Below the pieces are notes generated by a model. The model saw only the letters and a program-made list of their open reading frames with translations, was not told the DNA's origin and searched no databases. Positions 1-8,375 of a stretch of DNA of 64,000 nt are shown here, piece after piece. Position 1 is the stretch's first letter, and every line of letters starts with the position of its first letter. The translations under genes and the position numbers were made by a program. Source of the DNA: Streptomyces sp. NBC_00273 (lineage in GTDB: Bacteria > Actinomycetota > Actinomycetes > Streptomycetales > Streptomycetaceae); contig NZ_CP108067.1 of NCBI RefSeq assembly GCF_036178145.1, forward strand, positions 9,005,001-9,069,000, in the 5' to 3' direction.

Positions 1-102
1 GCCGGCGAACGCGACGCCGTACGTCACGGCGAGGAACGCGACGAGAGACCGTCGGCTTCCGGTTCTGTGCGGTGGCGGTGCAGGTGTTGCGGACGATGTC
101 AC
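1..102 (-). CDS. Partial membrane protein, N-terminus only
   Basis: A reading frame starts with GTG at 102 and runs off the left edge, so only 34 residues are visible. A good ribosome binding site (GGGGAGG, six bases before the GTG) supports this start. The visible part is a short polar, Pro-rich N-terminus followed by two Arg and the beginning of a hydrophobic segment (LVAFLAVTYGVAFAG), so an inner-membrane protein is likely. The opening vaguely resembles CPBP-family membrane proteases, but that is a guess from one helix. Too little is present to assign a function. Confidence 0.5.
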   Translation of the reverse strand, partial: MTSSATPAPPPHRTGSRRSLVAFLAVTYGVAFAG

Positions 103-248
103 GTCCGGCCTCCCCGTGGTCTCGACGTCACCCGGCGCGGGGAGGGCCCGGAACCCGGGATCGACCGGCCGCCTCCCGTGCCCTCTCTTCCGCCCGCGCG
201 CGGCTCCCGGATGCGGGCGGCGCCGATCGGATGCGGCGGGCGCGGCGC

Positions 249-283
249 GGGGCCGGCGGCCACCTCGGGTGGCGGCCGGCCCC
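249..283. terminator. GC-rich hairpin, likely terminator
   Basis: Arms GGGGCCGGCGGCCACC (249-264) and GGTGGCGGCCGGCCCC (268-283) pair at 15 of 16 positions around a 3-base loop. It lies downstream of the leftward secreted-protein gene that ends at 406. No U-tract, as is usual in Streptomyces. The rest of 103-405 shows no gene. Confidence 0.55.
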
Positions 284-405
284 GGCGGGTCGGAGGTCGG
301 GCACGGGGGGTCGGGGTGGGGCCGCCGTGCCAGGGACACCCCCGTCACGGGCGTACCGCTCTCTCCCTGGGCGCGGCGGGTGGCGGCCCGCCGGGGGTGC
401 GCGGG

Positions 406-831
406 TCAGTTCTGCCAGGGCGTCCAGCTGCCGCTGTTCAGGCGGTGGCGGGACCAGCGCTCACCGTCCATGCCGACGATCGAGATGGTCGGGTTCCAGG
501 TGTTGTTGCCTTCGATGCGGACCCCACTGCGCACCGTCCCGCCCATGGAGGTCCAGTCGCTCCACGAGCCCCCGGCGTACTGCCAGCGGGTCCACACCGC
601 GAAGTCGGTGCCGACGATGAAGACCTGACGGTTTCCGGCCGGGTACGTCATCCAGGCCTCGCCGTACTCGCAGATGTAGTCACCGCCGAGCCCGGACACG
701 TGACAGAAGCCGGCAGCGGCGGCGGGCGCCGCCGCCTGCGCCGGGGCGGCGGTGACGCCGGCGAGGGCGGCCCCGGAGAGCGCGAGCGTGGTGACCGCGA
801 GGGCGGAGCGGCGGAGGATGGCCAAGGTCAT
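406..831 (-). CDS. Secreted protein of unknown function, Trp-rich repeats
   Basis: About 141 residues with a clear Sec signal peptide: a positively charged N-terminus (ILRRS), a hydrophobic Ala/Leu core and an AQA-type cleavage site near residue 34. The start ATG at 831 is preceded by GGGGAG seven bases upstream; an in-frame TTG five codons further up lacks a site. The mature part has two Cys close to its N-terminus (FCHV...YICEY) and recurring aromatic strands such as WTRWQYAGGSWSDW and WSRHRLNSGSWTPW. Their spacing recalls one or two blades of a beta-propeller or tachylectin-like fold. I do not recognise the family. Extracellular, possibly carbohydrate binding, by inference only. Confidence 0.7.
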   Translation of the reverse strand: MTLAILRRSALAVTTLALSGAALAGVTAAPAQAAAPAAAAGFCHVSGLGGDYICEYGEAWMTYPAGNRQVFIVGTDFAVWTRWQYAGGSWSDWTSMGGTVRSGVRIEGNNTWNPTISIVGMDGERWSRHRLNSGSWTPWQN

Positions 832-962
832 GTGGGTACTCCCCAATCGGGATGACGGAACGACTTGACGCCCCGAACACTTCCACCGGCCGCAAACGAT
901 GCTCTAACGGTCCGCTAACGCTCCGCCGATGCCGCATCGACCCCCTGTGCATTCGAGAGCGG

Positions 963-979
963 AACATGCGTTCCATGTT
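963..979. promoter_or_regulatory. Inverted repeat in the divergent control region (832-1091)
   Basis: AACATG-CGTTC-CATGTT forms a 6-bp dyad; an overlapping dyad GGAAC-ATGC-GTTCC sits at 961-974. It lies in the 260-bp region between the leftward secreted-protein gene and the rightward SARP regulator, so it could be an operator for either. Identity of the binder is unknown. Confidence 0.35.
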
Positions 980-1091
980 TGGCCGAGGGCGTACTCATGT
1001 CGCCGGAACAATCCGACTTATCCTCGGGCGGGGGCCGTCATTACGTGAACAGAACGGTACGAAGCAGTACGGATCGACAAGGGTGGGGTCT

Positions 1092-3893
1092 GTGCAGTTC
1101 CGTGTGTTGGGGCCGGTCTCCGTAACGACGGCGAACGGAGGTCCGCTCCCGCTCGGCCCTGCCAAACGACGGAGCCTGCTGGCCATGTTGCTGGCCCACC
1201 CGAACGCGCCGGTCGGTGTCGAGCGGCTCACCGAGGCCCTGTGGGACGAGGAGCCGCCGCGACACGCGCGCACCGTGCTCCAGGGGCACGTCTCCCGGCT
1301 CCGGGCGGTCTTCGCGCAGTACGACGCCGCCGCGCACGGCGTGGAACTCCTCACCCAGGGCGCGGCGTACCGGCTGCGCCTGCCGGAGACGCTCGTGGAC
1401 GCCCACCGTTTCGAGGAGTCGCTCCGGCTCGTCCGGCGGAGCTCGGACCCGCGGGAGGTCGTGGCGGTCCTCCGCGAGGCGCTCGGGCTGTGGCAGGGGC
1501 CGGCGTTCGCCGGGACCGTGCACAGTGCACCGCTGGAGGCACCCGCGCAGGCGTTGGAGGAGCTGCGGCTGACGGCAGTGGAGGCGTTGGCGCGCGCGTA
1601 CGGGCAGCTGGGCGACCACGGCGCGGCCGCTGCCGTGCTGCGCACCGAGGCCGCTGCGCACCCCCTGCGCGAGCCGCTCGTGGCGCAACTGATGCTGGCG
1701 CTGGCCCGGGCGGGCCGGCAGGCGGACGCGCTGGACCGGTTCCACCGCACGCGGAAGCTGCTCGCCGAGGAGATCGGCGTCGACCCCGCACCGGTGCTCA
1801 TCGACGCGTACCACGCCCTCCTGCGCACGGACGCACACGCCCGGGCCCACCCCGACACCGACGCGGACGCCGATGCCCACGCCCATGCCCACGCGGACGT
1901 CGACAACGGGACCGCCCTGCCGCCCGCCGCCATGGCCCACGCGGCCGCCGCGGGGCCCGCCACCACGCCCCAGCTGCTGCCCCGCCGGCCACGGGGCTTC
2001 ATCGCACGGCAGGACGAACTCGCCGCCCTCGATCGCATCACGAGCGCGGCGCCGGGCTCCATCGTCACCCTCACGGGCAGCGCCGGCGTCGGAAAGACCG
2101 CGCTCGCCGTGCACTGGTCGCACCGACGACGAGCCGACTTCCCCGACGGCACGCTCTTCGCCGACCTGTGCGGCTTCAGCCCCACCCCGGCCCGCGACAC
2201 CCGCGCCGTGCTCCGCGAGTTCCTGCTCGCGCTCGGCGTCCCGGTCGAGCGGATGCCGGGGTCGCCCGCCGCCCTCGGGGCCCGCTACCGCGAACTGACC
2301 GCCGGGCGCCGACTACTGGTCGTACTGGACAACGCCGTCGACTCCGAGCAGATCCGCCCGTTGCTGCCCGGCGGGGACGAGTGCGTCACCCTCGTCACCA
2401 GTCGCGACCGGCTCGACGGGCTGGTGGCCACCGACGCCGCCCGCCCGGTGAAGGTCGGCGCGTTGCCCGCCGCCGACTCGACGGCGCTGCTGGCCGCCGT
2501 GCTGGGCCCGGAACCGGTGGCCGCCGAACCGGAAGCCGCCGCGCGGTTGGCCGGCCTGTGCGACGGACTGCCGCTCGCGCTGCGCGTCGCCGCGGCCCGG
2601 CTCGCCACCCGTCCGCACCGGGGACTCGCCTCCTTCGCCGGTGAACTCGCCGACGAGCAGCACCGGCTGGACCTGCTCCGGGCGGAGGACACCGGCGTCG
2701 CCGCCGCGCTCGGCCTCAGCCTGCGGCACCTGCCCGAACCGGCACGATGGTTGTTCCACCACCTCGGCCCGCACACCGGTGCCACGCTCGACACCTGCAC
2801 CGCGGCCGCGCTCGCCGACTGTCCGCCGCTCCAGGCCGCCCGGGCGCTGGACCAGTTGGCCGCGGCCCAGCTGGTCGTCGAGACGGGCCCCCGGTCCTAC
2901 GTGCTGCACGATCTGGTGCGCCTCTTCGCCCGCAGCCTGGCACCCGATCACGAACCCGCCGGGCTGCTCCGCCTGCTCGACCACTGGGTGCAGACCCTGC
3001 TCGCGGCGTGCGCGGCCGCGGAGCCCGGCGGCGAGCCGTGCTGCGCCCTCCCGCCCGGCGCCCGGCGCTCGGCCGAGATCCGCCGGTTCGCCAACCGAAC
3101 GGCAGCCCTGGCCTGGTACTCCGCCGAACGCGGCACCCTGCGGGCGGCGGTCGAGGCCGCCGTCGCGGCGGGCCTCCACGACCGGGCCTGGCGGCTCGTC
3201 CTGCTCCAGTGGCCGCTCATCGTGTGGCAGGTCCGCGACGGTTGGGTGCCGCTGCTCGAACAGGGCCTGGCCTCCGCGGAACTCGACGGCGATCCGGCGG
3301 CCCAGTCCCGGGCGTCGGCGCTGCTCGGCTGGGTGCTGTCCGAGGAGGGCCGGCCCGAGGAAGCCCTGACGCGATTGGAGCGCGCCCCCGATCTCGCCGT
3401 CCGGGCCGGGGACTTCGCCGGGGAGGCGGTCGCCCGGATCAACCTGGCCGTCGCCCTCATGCGGTACGGGGACCGCGAGCGGCCCGGCGGCCTGTTGGCC
3501 GACGCGCTCGCCCTGGCCGAGCGGGAAGGCCTCACCGAGACCGTCACCCTGGCGCACCAACACCTCGCCCAGCACCTGCTGTCGGTCGGCGCCCCGGCCG
3601 AAGCCGCCGAACACGCGGCCCGGGGGCTGGCCCTCGCCGCGCCTTTGCTGGCGGCCCCGCGCCGGGTGGTCCTGCGCACCCTGCACGGTGAGGCGCTGGC
3701 CGCCCTCGGGCGGACCGGCGAGGCCGTACGGCAGCTCCACGAGGCCGTCCGTGAGGCCCGGGCCAACGCCTACGAGGAGGGCGAGGTAGCCGCACGGTCG
3801 GCACTCGACGGGCTACCGGAGCCGGAGTGGGAGCGGGGGCCGGAGCCGGTGTGGAGCGCGGGCGCGCGCGGGCGTTCCCCGCTCGGCGAGTAA
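1092..3893 (+). CDS. AfsR-like SARP family transcriptional regulator
   Basis: About 933 residues, close to AfsR (about 990). Order: OmpR-type winged helix (about 1-95, FRVLGPVSV start), bacterial transcriptional activator domain (about 95-245), linker, NB-ARC/STAND ATPase with Walker A GSAGVGKT (about 329-336) and the downstream LLVVLDN Walker B-like strand, then a C-terminal TPR-like helical region with several Glu/Ala-rich repeats. The start is GTG 1092 with GGTGGGG just upstream; the frame is open further upstream but the winged helix begins exactly here. SARPs bind heptameric repeats and activate antibiotic genes; the STAND and TPR parts are thought to gate this. The linker (about 245-273) is an unusual run of Asp, Ala and His (DADADAHAHAHADVD). 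It may control the neighbouring hydroxylase/methyltransferase pair, but nothing in the sequence proves that. Confidence 0.9.
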   Translation: MQFRVLGPVSVTTANGGPLPLGPAKRRSLLAMLLAHPNAPVGVERLTEALWDEEPPRHARTVLQGHVSRLRAVFAQYDAAAHGVELLTQGAAYRLRLPETLVDAHRFEESLRLVRRSSDPREVVAVLREALGLWQGPAFAGTVHSAPLEAPAQALEELRLTAVEALARAYGQLGDHGAAAAVLRTEAAAHPLREPLVAQLMLALARAGRQADALDRFHRTRKLLAEEIGVDPAPVLIDAYHALLRTDAHARAHPDTDADADAHAHAHADVDNGTALPPAAMAHAAAAGPATTPQLLPRRPRGFIARQDELAALDRITSAAPGSIVTLTGSAGVGKTALAVHWSHRRRADFPDGTLFADLCGFSPTPARDTRAVLREFLLALGVPVERMPGSPAALGARYRELTAGRRLLVVLDNAVDSEQIRPLLPGGDECVTLVTSRDRLDGLVATDAARPVKVGALPAADSTALLAAVLGPEPVAAEPEAAARLAGLCDGLPLALRVAAARLATRPHRGLASFAGELADEQHRLDLLRAEDTGVAAALGLSLRHLPEPARWLFHHLGPHTGATLDTCTAAALADCPPLQAARALDQLAAAQLVVETGPRSYVLHDLVRLFARSLAPDHEPAGLLRLLDHWVQTLLAACAAAEPGGEPCCALPPGARRSAEIRRFANRTAALAWYSAERGTLRAAVEAAVAAGLHDRAWRLVLLQWPLIVWQVRDGWVPLLEQGLASAELDGDPAAQSRASALLGWVLSEEGRPEEALTRLERAPDLAVRAGDFAGEAVARINLAVALMRYGDRERPGGLLADALALAEREGLTETVTLAHQHLAQHLLSVGAPAEAAEHAARGLALAAPLLAAPRRVVLRTLHGEALAALGRTGEAVRQLHEAVREARANAYEEGEVAARSALDGLPEPEWERGPEPVWSAGARGRSPLGE

Positions 3894-4041
3894 CGCTCCG
3901 GACCACGACCCGGCGGATCACCGCGACCGTGCGGTCCGGGGCCGCGCCCGTGGTCGGCCTCGGCGGCCGGAGTCGGCGGACGGTGCCGGACCGGCCGTAG
4001 GCGCACGCCCGGATGTCCCGGGGGCCCTCCCGCAAACCGCC

Positions 4042-4073
4042 GACCGGCCCGTCCGCTGACCGGCCCGTCCGCT
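4042..4073. repeat. Two tandem 16-bp repeats in the 3894-4279 gap
   Basis: GACCGGCCCGTCCGCT occurs twice head to tail (4042-4057, 4058-4073). It lies in the 386-bp gap between the SARP gene and the PobA-like gene. Direct repeats could be a SARP-type binding site, but SARP sites usually have 11 or 22 bp periodicity, so this is weak. I see no gene or clear hairpin in the rest of the gap. Confidence 0.5.
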
Positions 4074-4279
4074 GACGGCTCGGCGGCCCGATGGCTTTGC
4101 GTGCGCCGGAGAGCGCGTCCGCCTCCGCACGCCCGGAGCGCACCACCGGCCGACTGCGGAAACCGGTACCTGCCCCCGTCACCCCGGGTGGGAACATCCA
4201 TGGCGATTGTCACTCTATTCCCGCCTAAGGATGGTTCAGGTAGGTCTGTGGATCTTCACGTGCTTATGCTTCACCCGCT

Positions 4280-5497
4280 ATGACGGAAAGTAACGCCTCA
4301 CGCACGTTACGTGAATCGGCCGACGTGGTCGTCCTCGGTGCAGGCCCCGCAGGACTCGTCCTCGGAATCCTGCTGCACGCCGCCGGGATCGACTGCGTCA
4401 TCCTGGAACGTGCCTCCCGCACCCATGTTCAGACCCGGGCCCGCGCCGGGTTCCTCGCCCCGAACACCGTGCGGATCCTGGACCGCCACGGCCTCGCCGA
4501 CGGCCTGCACCGGCACGGTCGACGCCACGGAACGTGCGAGTTCCGCACGGAGGACGGCCGGTTCCGCCTCGACTACGGAGCCCTCGGCCAGGGCGGGCAG
4601 CATCACGTGTACCCGCAACAGAACCTGGTCACGGACCTCCTGAACCACTACCTCGACCTCGGCGGACGCATCTGCTTCCGCACCGAGGCGCTCGCCGTGC
4701 AGGACACCGACGGCACCCGGCCGTCCGTCACGACGAGCGGGCCCGACGGCCGTTCCACCCGGTGGAGCGCCCGGTACGTCGCCGGCTGCGACGGTCGGTA
4801 CGGGGCGGCCCGCCGCTCACTGCCACCGGGCGCCGCCCGGCACCACCAGTACGACCACGGGGTGACCTGGCTCGGCCTGCTCGCCGAGACCCCTGCGAGT
4901 CTGGACGCCGTCGGCTACGCCGTCCACGACCGCGGCTTCGCCGGGCACATGGCCCGCACGTCGCACGTCACCCGCTACTACCTCCAGTGGCAGCGCGGCA
5001 CGCCCGCCGACGCCTGGCCCGAGCAGCGGATCTGGGACGAGCTCGACGTCCGGATGCGCGCCGCGGACCACGGCCCGCTCCGACGGGGCAGACTCCTGGA
5101 ACGCGGGGTCTTCGACCTCGCGTGCGACGTCGTCGAACCGCTGCGTCACGGCGCGCTCTTCCTGGCGGGCGACGCGGCGAGCCTGCTCGCCCCGGCCGCC
5201 GCGAAGGGCGCCAACCTCGCGGTGCTGGAGGCCGAGATCCTGGCCGAAGCCCTCGTCGACGCCCTCACCCGGGGCGACACCACAGGACTCGACGGGTACT
5301 CGGACCGGTGCCTGACACACATCTGGCGGGCACAGGAGTTCACCGGGTGGATGACCCGGCTCCTGCACGCGACCCCCGACCGGGACCAGGATGCCGGAGC
5401 GCCCTTCCAGGCCGCCCTGCGGCGTTCCCGGCTCGCTTCGCTGCGCACCTCGCGCATCCACCAGGACTGGTTCGCCGAGAACTACGTCGGCGTGTGA
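4280..5497 (+). CDS. pobA: PobA-like FAD aromatic monooxygenase
   Basis: 405 residues (family about 390-400). Class A flavoprotein hydroxylase of the p-hydroxybenzoate 3-hydroxylase type. The FAD-binding GAGPAG lies at about 21-26. The PobA-like segment RARAGFLAPNTVRILDRHG, the FAD/NADPH motif YVAGCDGRYG and the C-terminal GDAASLLAPAAAKGANLA (second FAD motif) are all present. It should hydroxylate a phenolic acid next to the OH using NADPH and O2; 4-hydroxybenzoate to protocatechuate is the family reaction, but the substrate here is inferred. No clear ribosome binding site precedes ATG 4280, so a leaderless message is possible. The next gene is an O-methyltransferase, so the two may act in sequence on one aromatic compound. 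Confidence 0.8.
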   Translation: MTESNASRTLRESADVVVLGAGPAGLVLGILLHAAGIDCVILERASRTHVQTRARAGFLAPNTVRILDRHGLADGLHRHGRRHGTCEFRTEDGRFRLDYGALGQGGQHHVYPQQNLVTDLLNHYLDLGGRICFRTEALAVQDTDGTRPSVTTSGPDGRSTRWSARYVAGCDGRYGAARRSLPPGAARHHQYDHGVTWLGLLAETPASLDAVGYAVHDRGFAGHMARTSHVTRYYLQWQRGTPADAWPEQRIWDELDVRMRAADHGPLRRGRLLERGVFDLACDVVEPLRHGALFLAGDAASLLAPAAAKGANLAVLEAEILAEALVDALTRGDTTGLDGYSDRCLTHIWRAQEFTGWMTRLLHATPDRDQDAGAPFQAALRRSRLASLRTSRIHQDWFAENYVGV

Positions 5498-5612
5498 CCG
5501 CTGCGGCACCCCGCTCCCGTACCGCTCGCTCCACCCCGCACCAACCGGGCCACCCGCCCACCGCTTCACCCTGCCCCGCTCAGCCCCGTACCGGCCCGAG
5601 GACACCTCCACG

Positions 5613-7403
5613 ATGACGACGACCCTCCCCGACGAAACGTTGCTCCTGGACGACACGGCCTGCCTGCGCGCGGCGGCCCGGTTCGTCCGCGAGCACGACA
5701 GCGCCGCCCTGCTCCCCCTCCTCCTGCCCGGCCTCGACGGCCCGGACCTGCGGGCGCTGGCCGGGCACTGCCGGTTCGCCCACGCGGGGTTGCTGCTCTT
5801 CCCGCCGGACGCGGACGGCCTGCGGACCCAACTCGCCGCCTGCGGACTGGCCGTGGACACTCCCTCCCACCCCAGCGTGGTGGTCCGGGAACGCCTCGCC
5901 CGGCGCCACCGGCGCGACCCGGCCGAGCTCGACGTGCAGATCCTGCGCCCGCAGGTGCCCGGCGCCATCGGCGAACGGCGCGCGGTCGAGGTGTTCGCCC
6001 TGACCGTGCCCCCGCACTCCGACCTGGAACCGATCGCCGCCCATGAACGCACTCACCGGCACGAGGCGCACCTCGCCTTCGAGATCGAGCGCCCCGAACC
6101 ACTGGCCCTGCGCGGCCTGTGCGCGATCCTCGTCCGCCACGGCGCGCGGCCCGACGGCGGCGGCTACAACCCGCACGAGGACGGCACCGTCCTCTACTTC
6201 ACCCTCCCTGCCGACGCGGCCTGCGACTACCAGCGGCTGGAGCTCTACGCACGGGGCGACCACCGGGACACCCTCGCCGCCCACCTGGACCACCCCGAGC
6301 AGCACCACCGACCCGGCCACGACGCACGGCAGCCCGCCGAAACGCTCCTTCACCTCCTCACCGGTGCGTGGACGACACAGGCGCTCGCCGCCTCCGCGCG
6401 GCTGGGCCTGCCCGACGCCATGGACACCCGTACCGCGCACCGCACCGAGGACCTCGCCCGGCTGACCGGAACCCACCCCCGGAGTCTCGCCACGCTCCTG
6501 CGCTACCTCGCCATGCTCGGCGTCGTCACGCCGGGTTCCGTTCCCGCCGTGGACTCGGCACCCGCCCCGGAGCCCGCAGGATTCCGCCTGACCGAGCTCG
6601 GCGCCCTGCTGCGCGGGGACGCGCCCGGGTCGATGCGACCGCTGGCCCTGATGTACGGAGGCCCGTTCTACCGCTCCTTCGGCGGCCTCGACCACGCCGT
6701 GCGGACCGGCCGGCCGGCCTTCGACCACCTCTTCGGCGAGAACCACTTCGACCACTTCGCCCGCGACCCCGAACTCGCCGCGCTCTTCGACCTGTCCATG
6801 GCCGCGAGCTCACGGATGTTCGAGCCGCTCCCCGCCCACCCGGTCATCACCGCCGCGGCCCAGGCACCCGCGGCCGCGACCGTCGTGGACGTCGCCGGAG
6901 GCAACGGGGAGCTCCTCGGCCGCATCCTCACCGCGCACCCGCGCCTGCGCGGTGTCCTCCTCGAACGGCCGCACGCCGTCGAGGCCGCCCGCCGGCTGCT
7001 GGACGCCGCGGGCTGCGGCGCGCGCTGCGACTACCGCGCGGGCGACTTCGCCGACGTACCGCCCGGCGGCGACGTCTACGTCCTGTCCCGCGTCCTGCAC
7101 GACTGGGACGACGACCGCTGCCGCGAGATCCTGCGCACCTGCGTCCGCGCGATGCCCGCCCACGCGGACCTGCTCGTCGTGGAACGCCTCCTGCCCGTCG
7201 ACGGTTCCCCCTCGCTGGCCACCGCCTGGGACCTGCACATGCTGTGCAACGTCGGTGGCCGCGAACGCCGGGCCGACCACTACGCGCGCCTGTTCGCCGA
7301 CGCGGGCCTCCAGCTCGTCGGCCACGAGCCCCTGCCCCTGGACGCGCACGTGCTGCACGCCCGCAGGGCGGGCGCACCGGACCCCGCCGCCGGACGGAGC
7401 TGA
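5613..7403 (+). CDS. Two-domain protein: unknown N-terminal domain plus SAM O-methyltransferase
   Basis: About 596 residues, start ATG 5613 after GAGGA ten bases upstream. The C-terminal about 340 residues are a plant-type (COMT-like) O-methyltransferase: a winged-helix dimerisation region, SAM motif VVDVAGGNGELLGRIL and the catalytic-base segment RVLHDWDDDRC. The N-terminal about 240 residues match no domain I recognise; they are rich in His, Asp and Arg, with a conserved-looking central part (YNPHEDGTVLYFT). Typical COMT-like enzymes are about 340 residues, so this is a fusion. It lies 115 bp after the PobA-like gene on the same strand, suggesting hydroxylation followed by methylation of one aromatic acid. 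The role of the extra domain is unknown. Confidence 0.75.
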   Translation: MTTTLPDETLLLDDTACLRAAARFVREHDSAALLPLLLPGLDGPDLRALAGHCRFAHAGLLLFPPDADGLRTQLAACGLAVDTPSHPSVVVRERLARRHRRDPAELDVQILRPQVPGAIGERRAVEVFALTVPPHSDLEPIAAHERTHRHEAHLAFEIERPEPLALRGLCAILVRHGARPDGGGYNPHEDGTVLYFTLPADAACDYQRLELYARGDHRDTLAAHLDHPEQHHRPGHDARQPAETLLHLLTGAWTTQALAASARLGLPDAMDTRTAHRTEDLARLTGTHPRSLATLLRYLAMLGVVTPGSVPAVDSAPAPEPAGFRLTELGALLRGDAPGSMRPLALMYGGPFYRSFGGLDHAVRTGRPAFDHLFGENHFDHFARDPELAALFDLSMAASSRMFEPLPAHPVITAAAQAPAAATVVDVAGGNGELLGRILTAHPRLRGVLLERPHAVEAARRLLDAAGCGARCDYRAGDFADVPPGGDVYVLSRVLHDWDDDRCREILRTCVRAMPAHADLLVVERLLPVDGSPSLATAWDLHMLCNVGGRERRADHYARLFADAGLQLVGHEPLPLDAHVLHARRAGAPDPAAGRS

Positions 7404-7422
7404 ACCGGAGCCCGGACGTCCG

Positions 7423-8304
7423 TCATCGGTACGGGGTGCGCGGGGGAGGCGGGAGCGCCCGGTGGATCACGCGGAGGACGAAGGAATCCGGGGGCTGCCA
7501 GACGGTCCGGTCGGCGAACGACCAGGCGTAGACCGGGGATCCGTCGCGGACGCAGTCGAGCAGGCCGGGCGCCGCGAGTTCGTGGGCCGACCACTCGTAC
7601 AGCTGCTGCAGTCTCGGCGCGATCACGCCGAAGTCGAGGAGGCGGCCGAAGCCGATCTCCCGGTCGAGGTGGGACCGCACCGAGTCGTGGAGCGGGTACG
7701 CGTCGGGGAGCACACGGGACAGCTGCAAGAAGATCCCGGTCATCTCCACTCTCGGATCGCCGAGGAAGGGGGCGAGCGGACGCAGCCGGCCGAGGGCGAT
7801 ACGAGGCGCCGCAACGAGGGCGTGGGCGTAGAGGACGCGGCAGAGGACGACGTTCATGAAGAACCGCTCGGTCTCGTTCTCCGCCTCCGCGAGGTCGCGG
7901 TGCTCCAGGTAGGCGGCGACCACGCTCCCGTTGTGCGCCCTGTACCAGGCCCGGGCCGTGGGGTGGTCGGCGAAGGACAGCCAGTGGTCGACGGTCCGCG
8001 AGGAGGCGGGCCCGGCGAGCCCGCCGCTCAGGCCCACCGCCTCGCAGCCGTCACGAAGGATCCGTTCGTTCACCGCCCGCCACCACGGACTGCCGGGCCG
8101 GTCGGCGAACGCCGGCTGCAGCACGCCCCGCCGCACCTGCCAGCGCATGAACGACATCGCCGCCCGGCGGAACGGCAGGTGCCGGGGCGCCTTGCCGAAC
8201 GGACCGGAGTAGCACCGCTCCATCAGGGCCATCCGCCCGGCGGGGTCATCGCGGACCGCGGCGACCTGCTGCCCGGCCCAGGCCGTGGCCGTGACCTCAG
8301 ACAT
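7423..8304 (-). CDS. Conserved hypothetical protein
   Basis: About 293 residues, converging with the methyltransferase gene (19-bp gap). Start taken at ATG 8304; ATG 8307 is equally possible, and neither has a clear ribosome binding site. The product looks soluble and helical, rich in Arg, Trp and Leu, without signal peptide, membrane segments or recognisable catalytic motifs. An N-terminal MALMERCYSGPFGKAPRHLPF region and a FGVIAPRLQQLYEWSAHELAAP segment look like conserved helices. I do not recognise the family and assign no function. Confidence 0.6.
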   Translation of the reverse strand: MSEVTATAWAGQQVAAVRDDPAGRMALMERCYSGPFGKAPRHLPFRRAAMSFMRWQVRRGVLQPAFADRPGSPWWRAVNERILRDGCEAVGLSGGLAGPASSRTVDHWLSFADHPTARAWYRAHNGSVVAAYLEHRDLAEAENETERFFMNVVLCRVLYAHALVAAPRIALGRLRPLAPFLGDPRVEMTGIFLQLSRVLPDAYPLHDSVRSHLDREIGFGRLLDFGVIAPRLQQLYEWSAHELAAPGLLDCVRDGSPVYAWSFADRTVWQPPDSFVLRVIHRALPPPPRTPYR

Positions 8305-8375
8305 CATGAGCACAGAGTGGCACAAACCGGATGGATCGCTACCGTGCCCGGCCGGGCGGCACGCCGCGTCCGGGG

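Noticed and set aside
4226..4246. Possible iron box upstream of the PobA-like gene
   Set aside because: CCTAAGG...CAGGTAGG only loosely resembles half-sites, lacks the central GCT and has no dyad symmetry.
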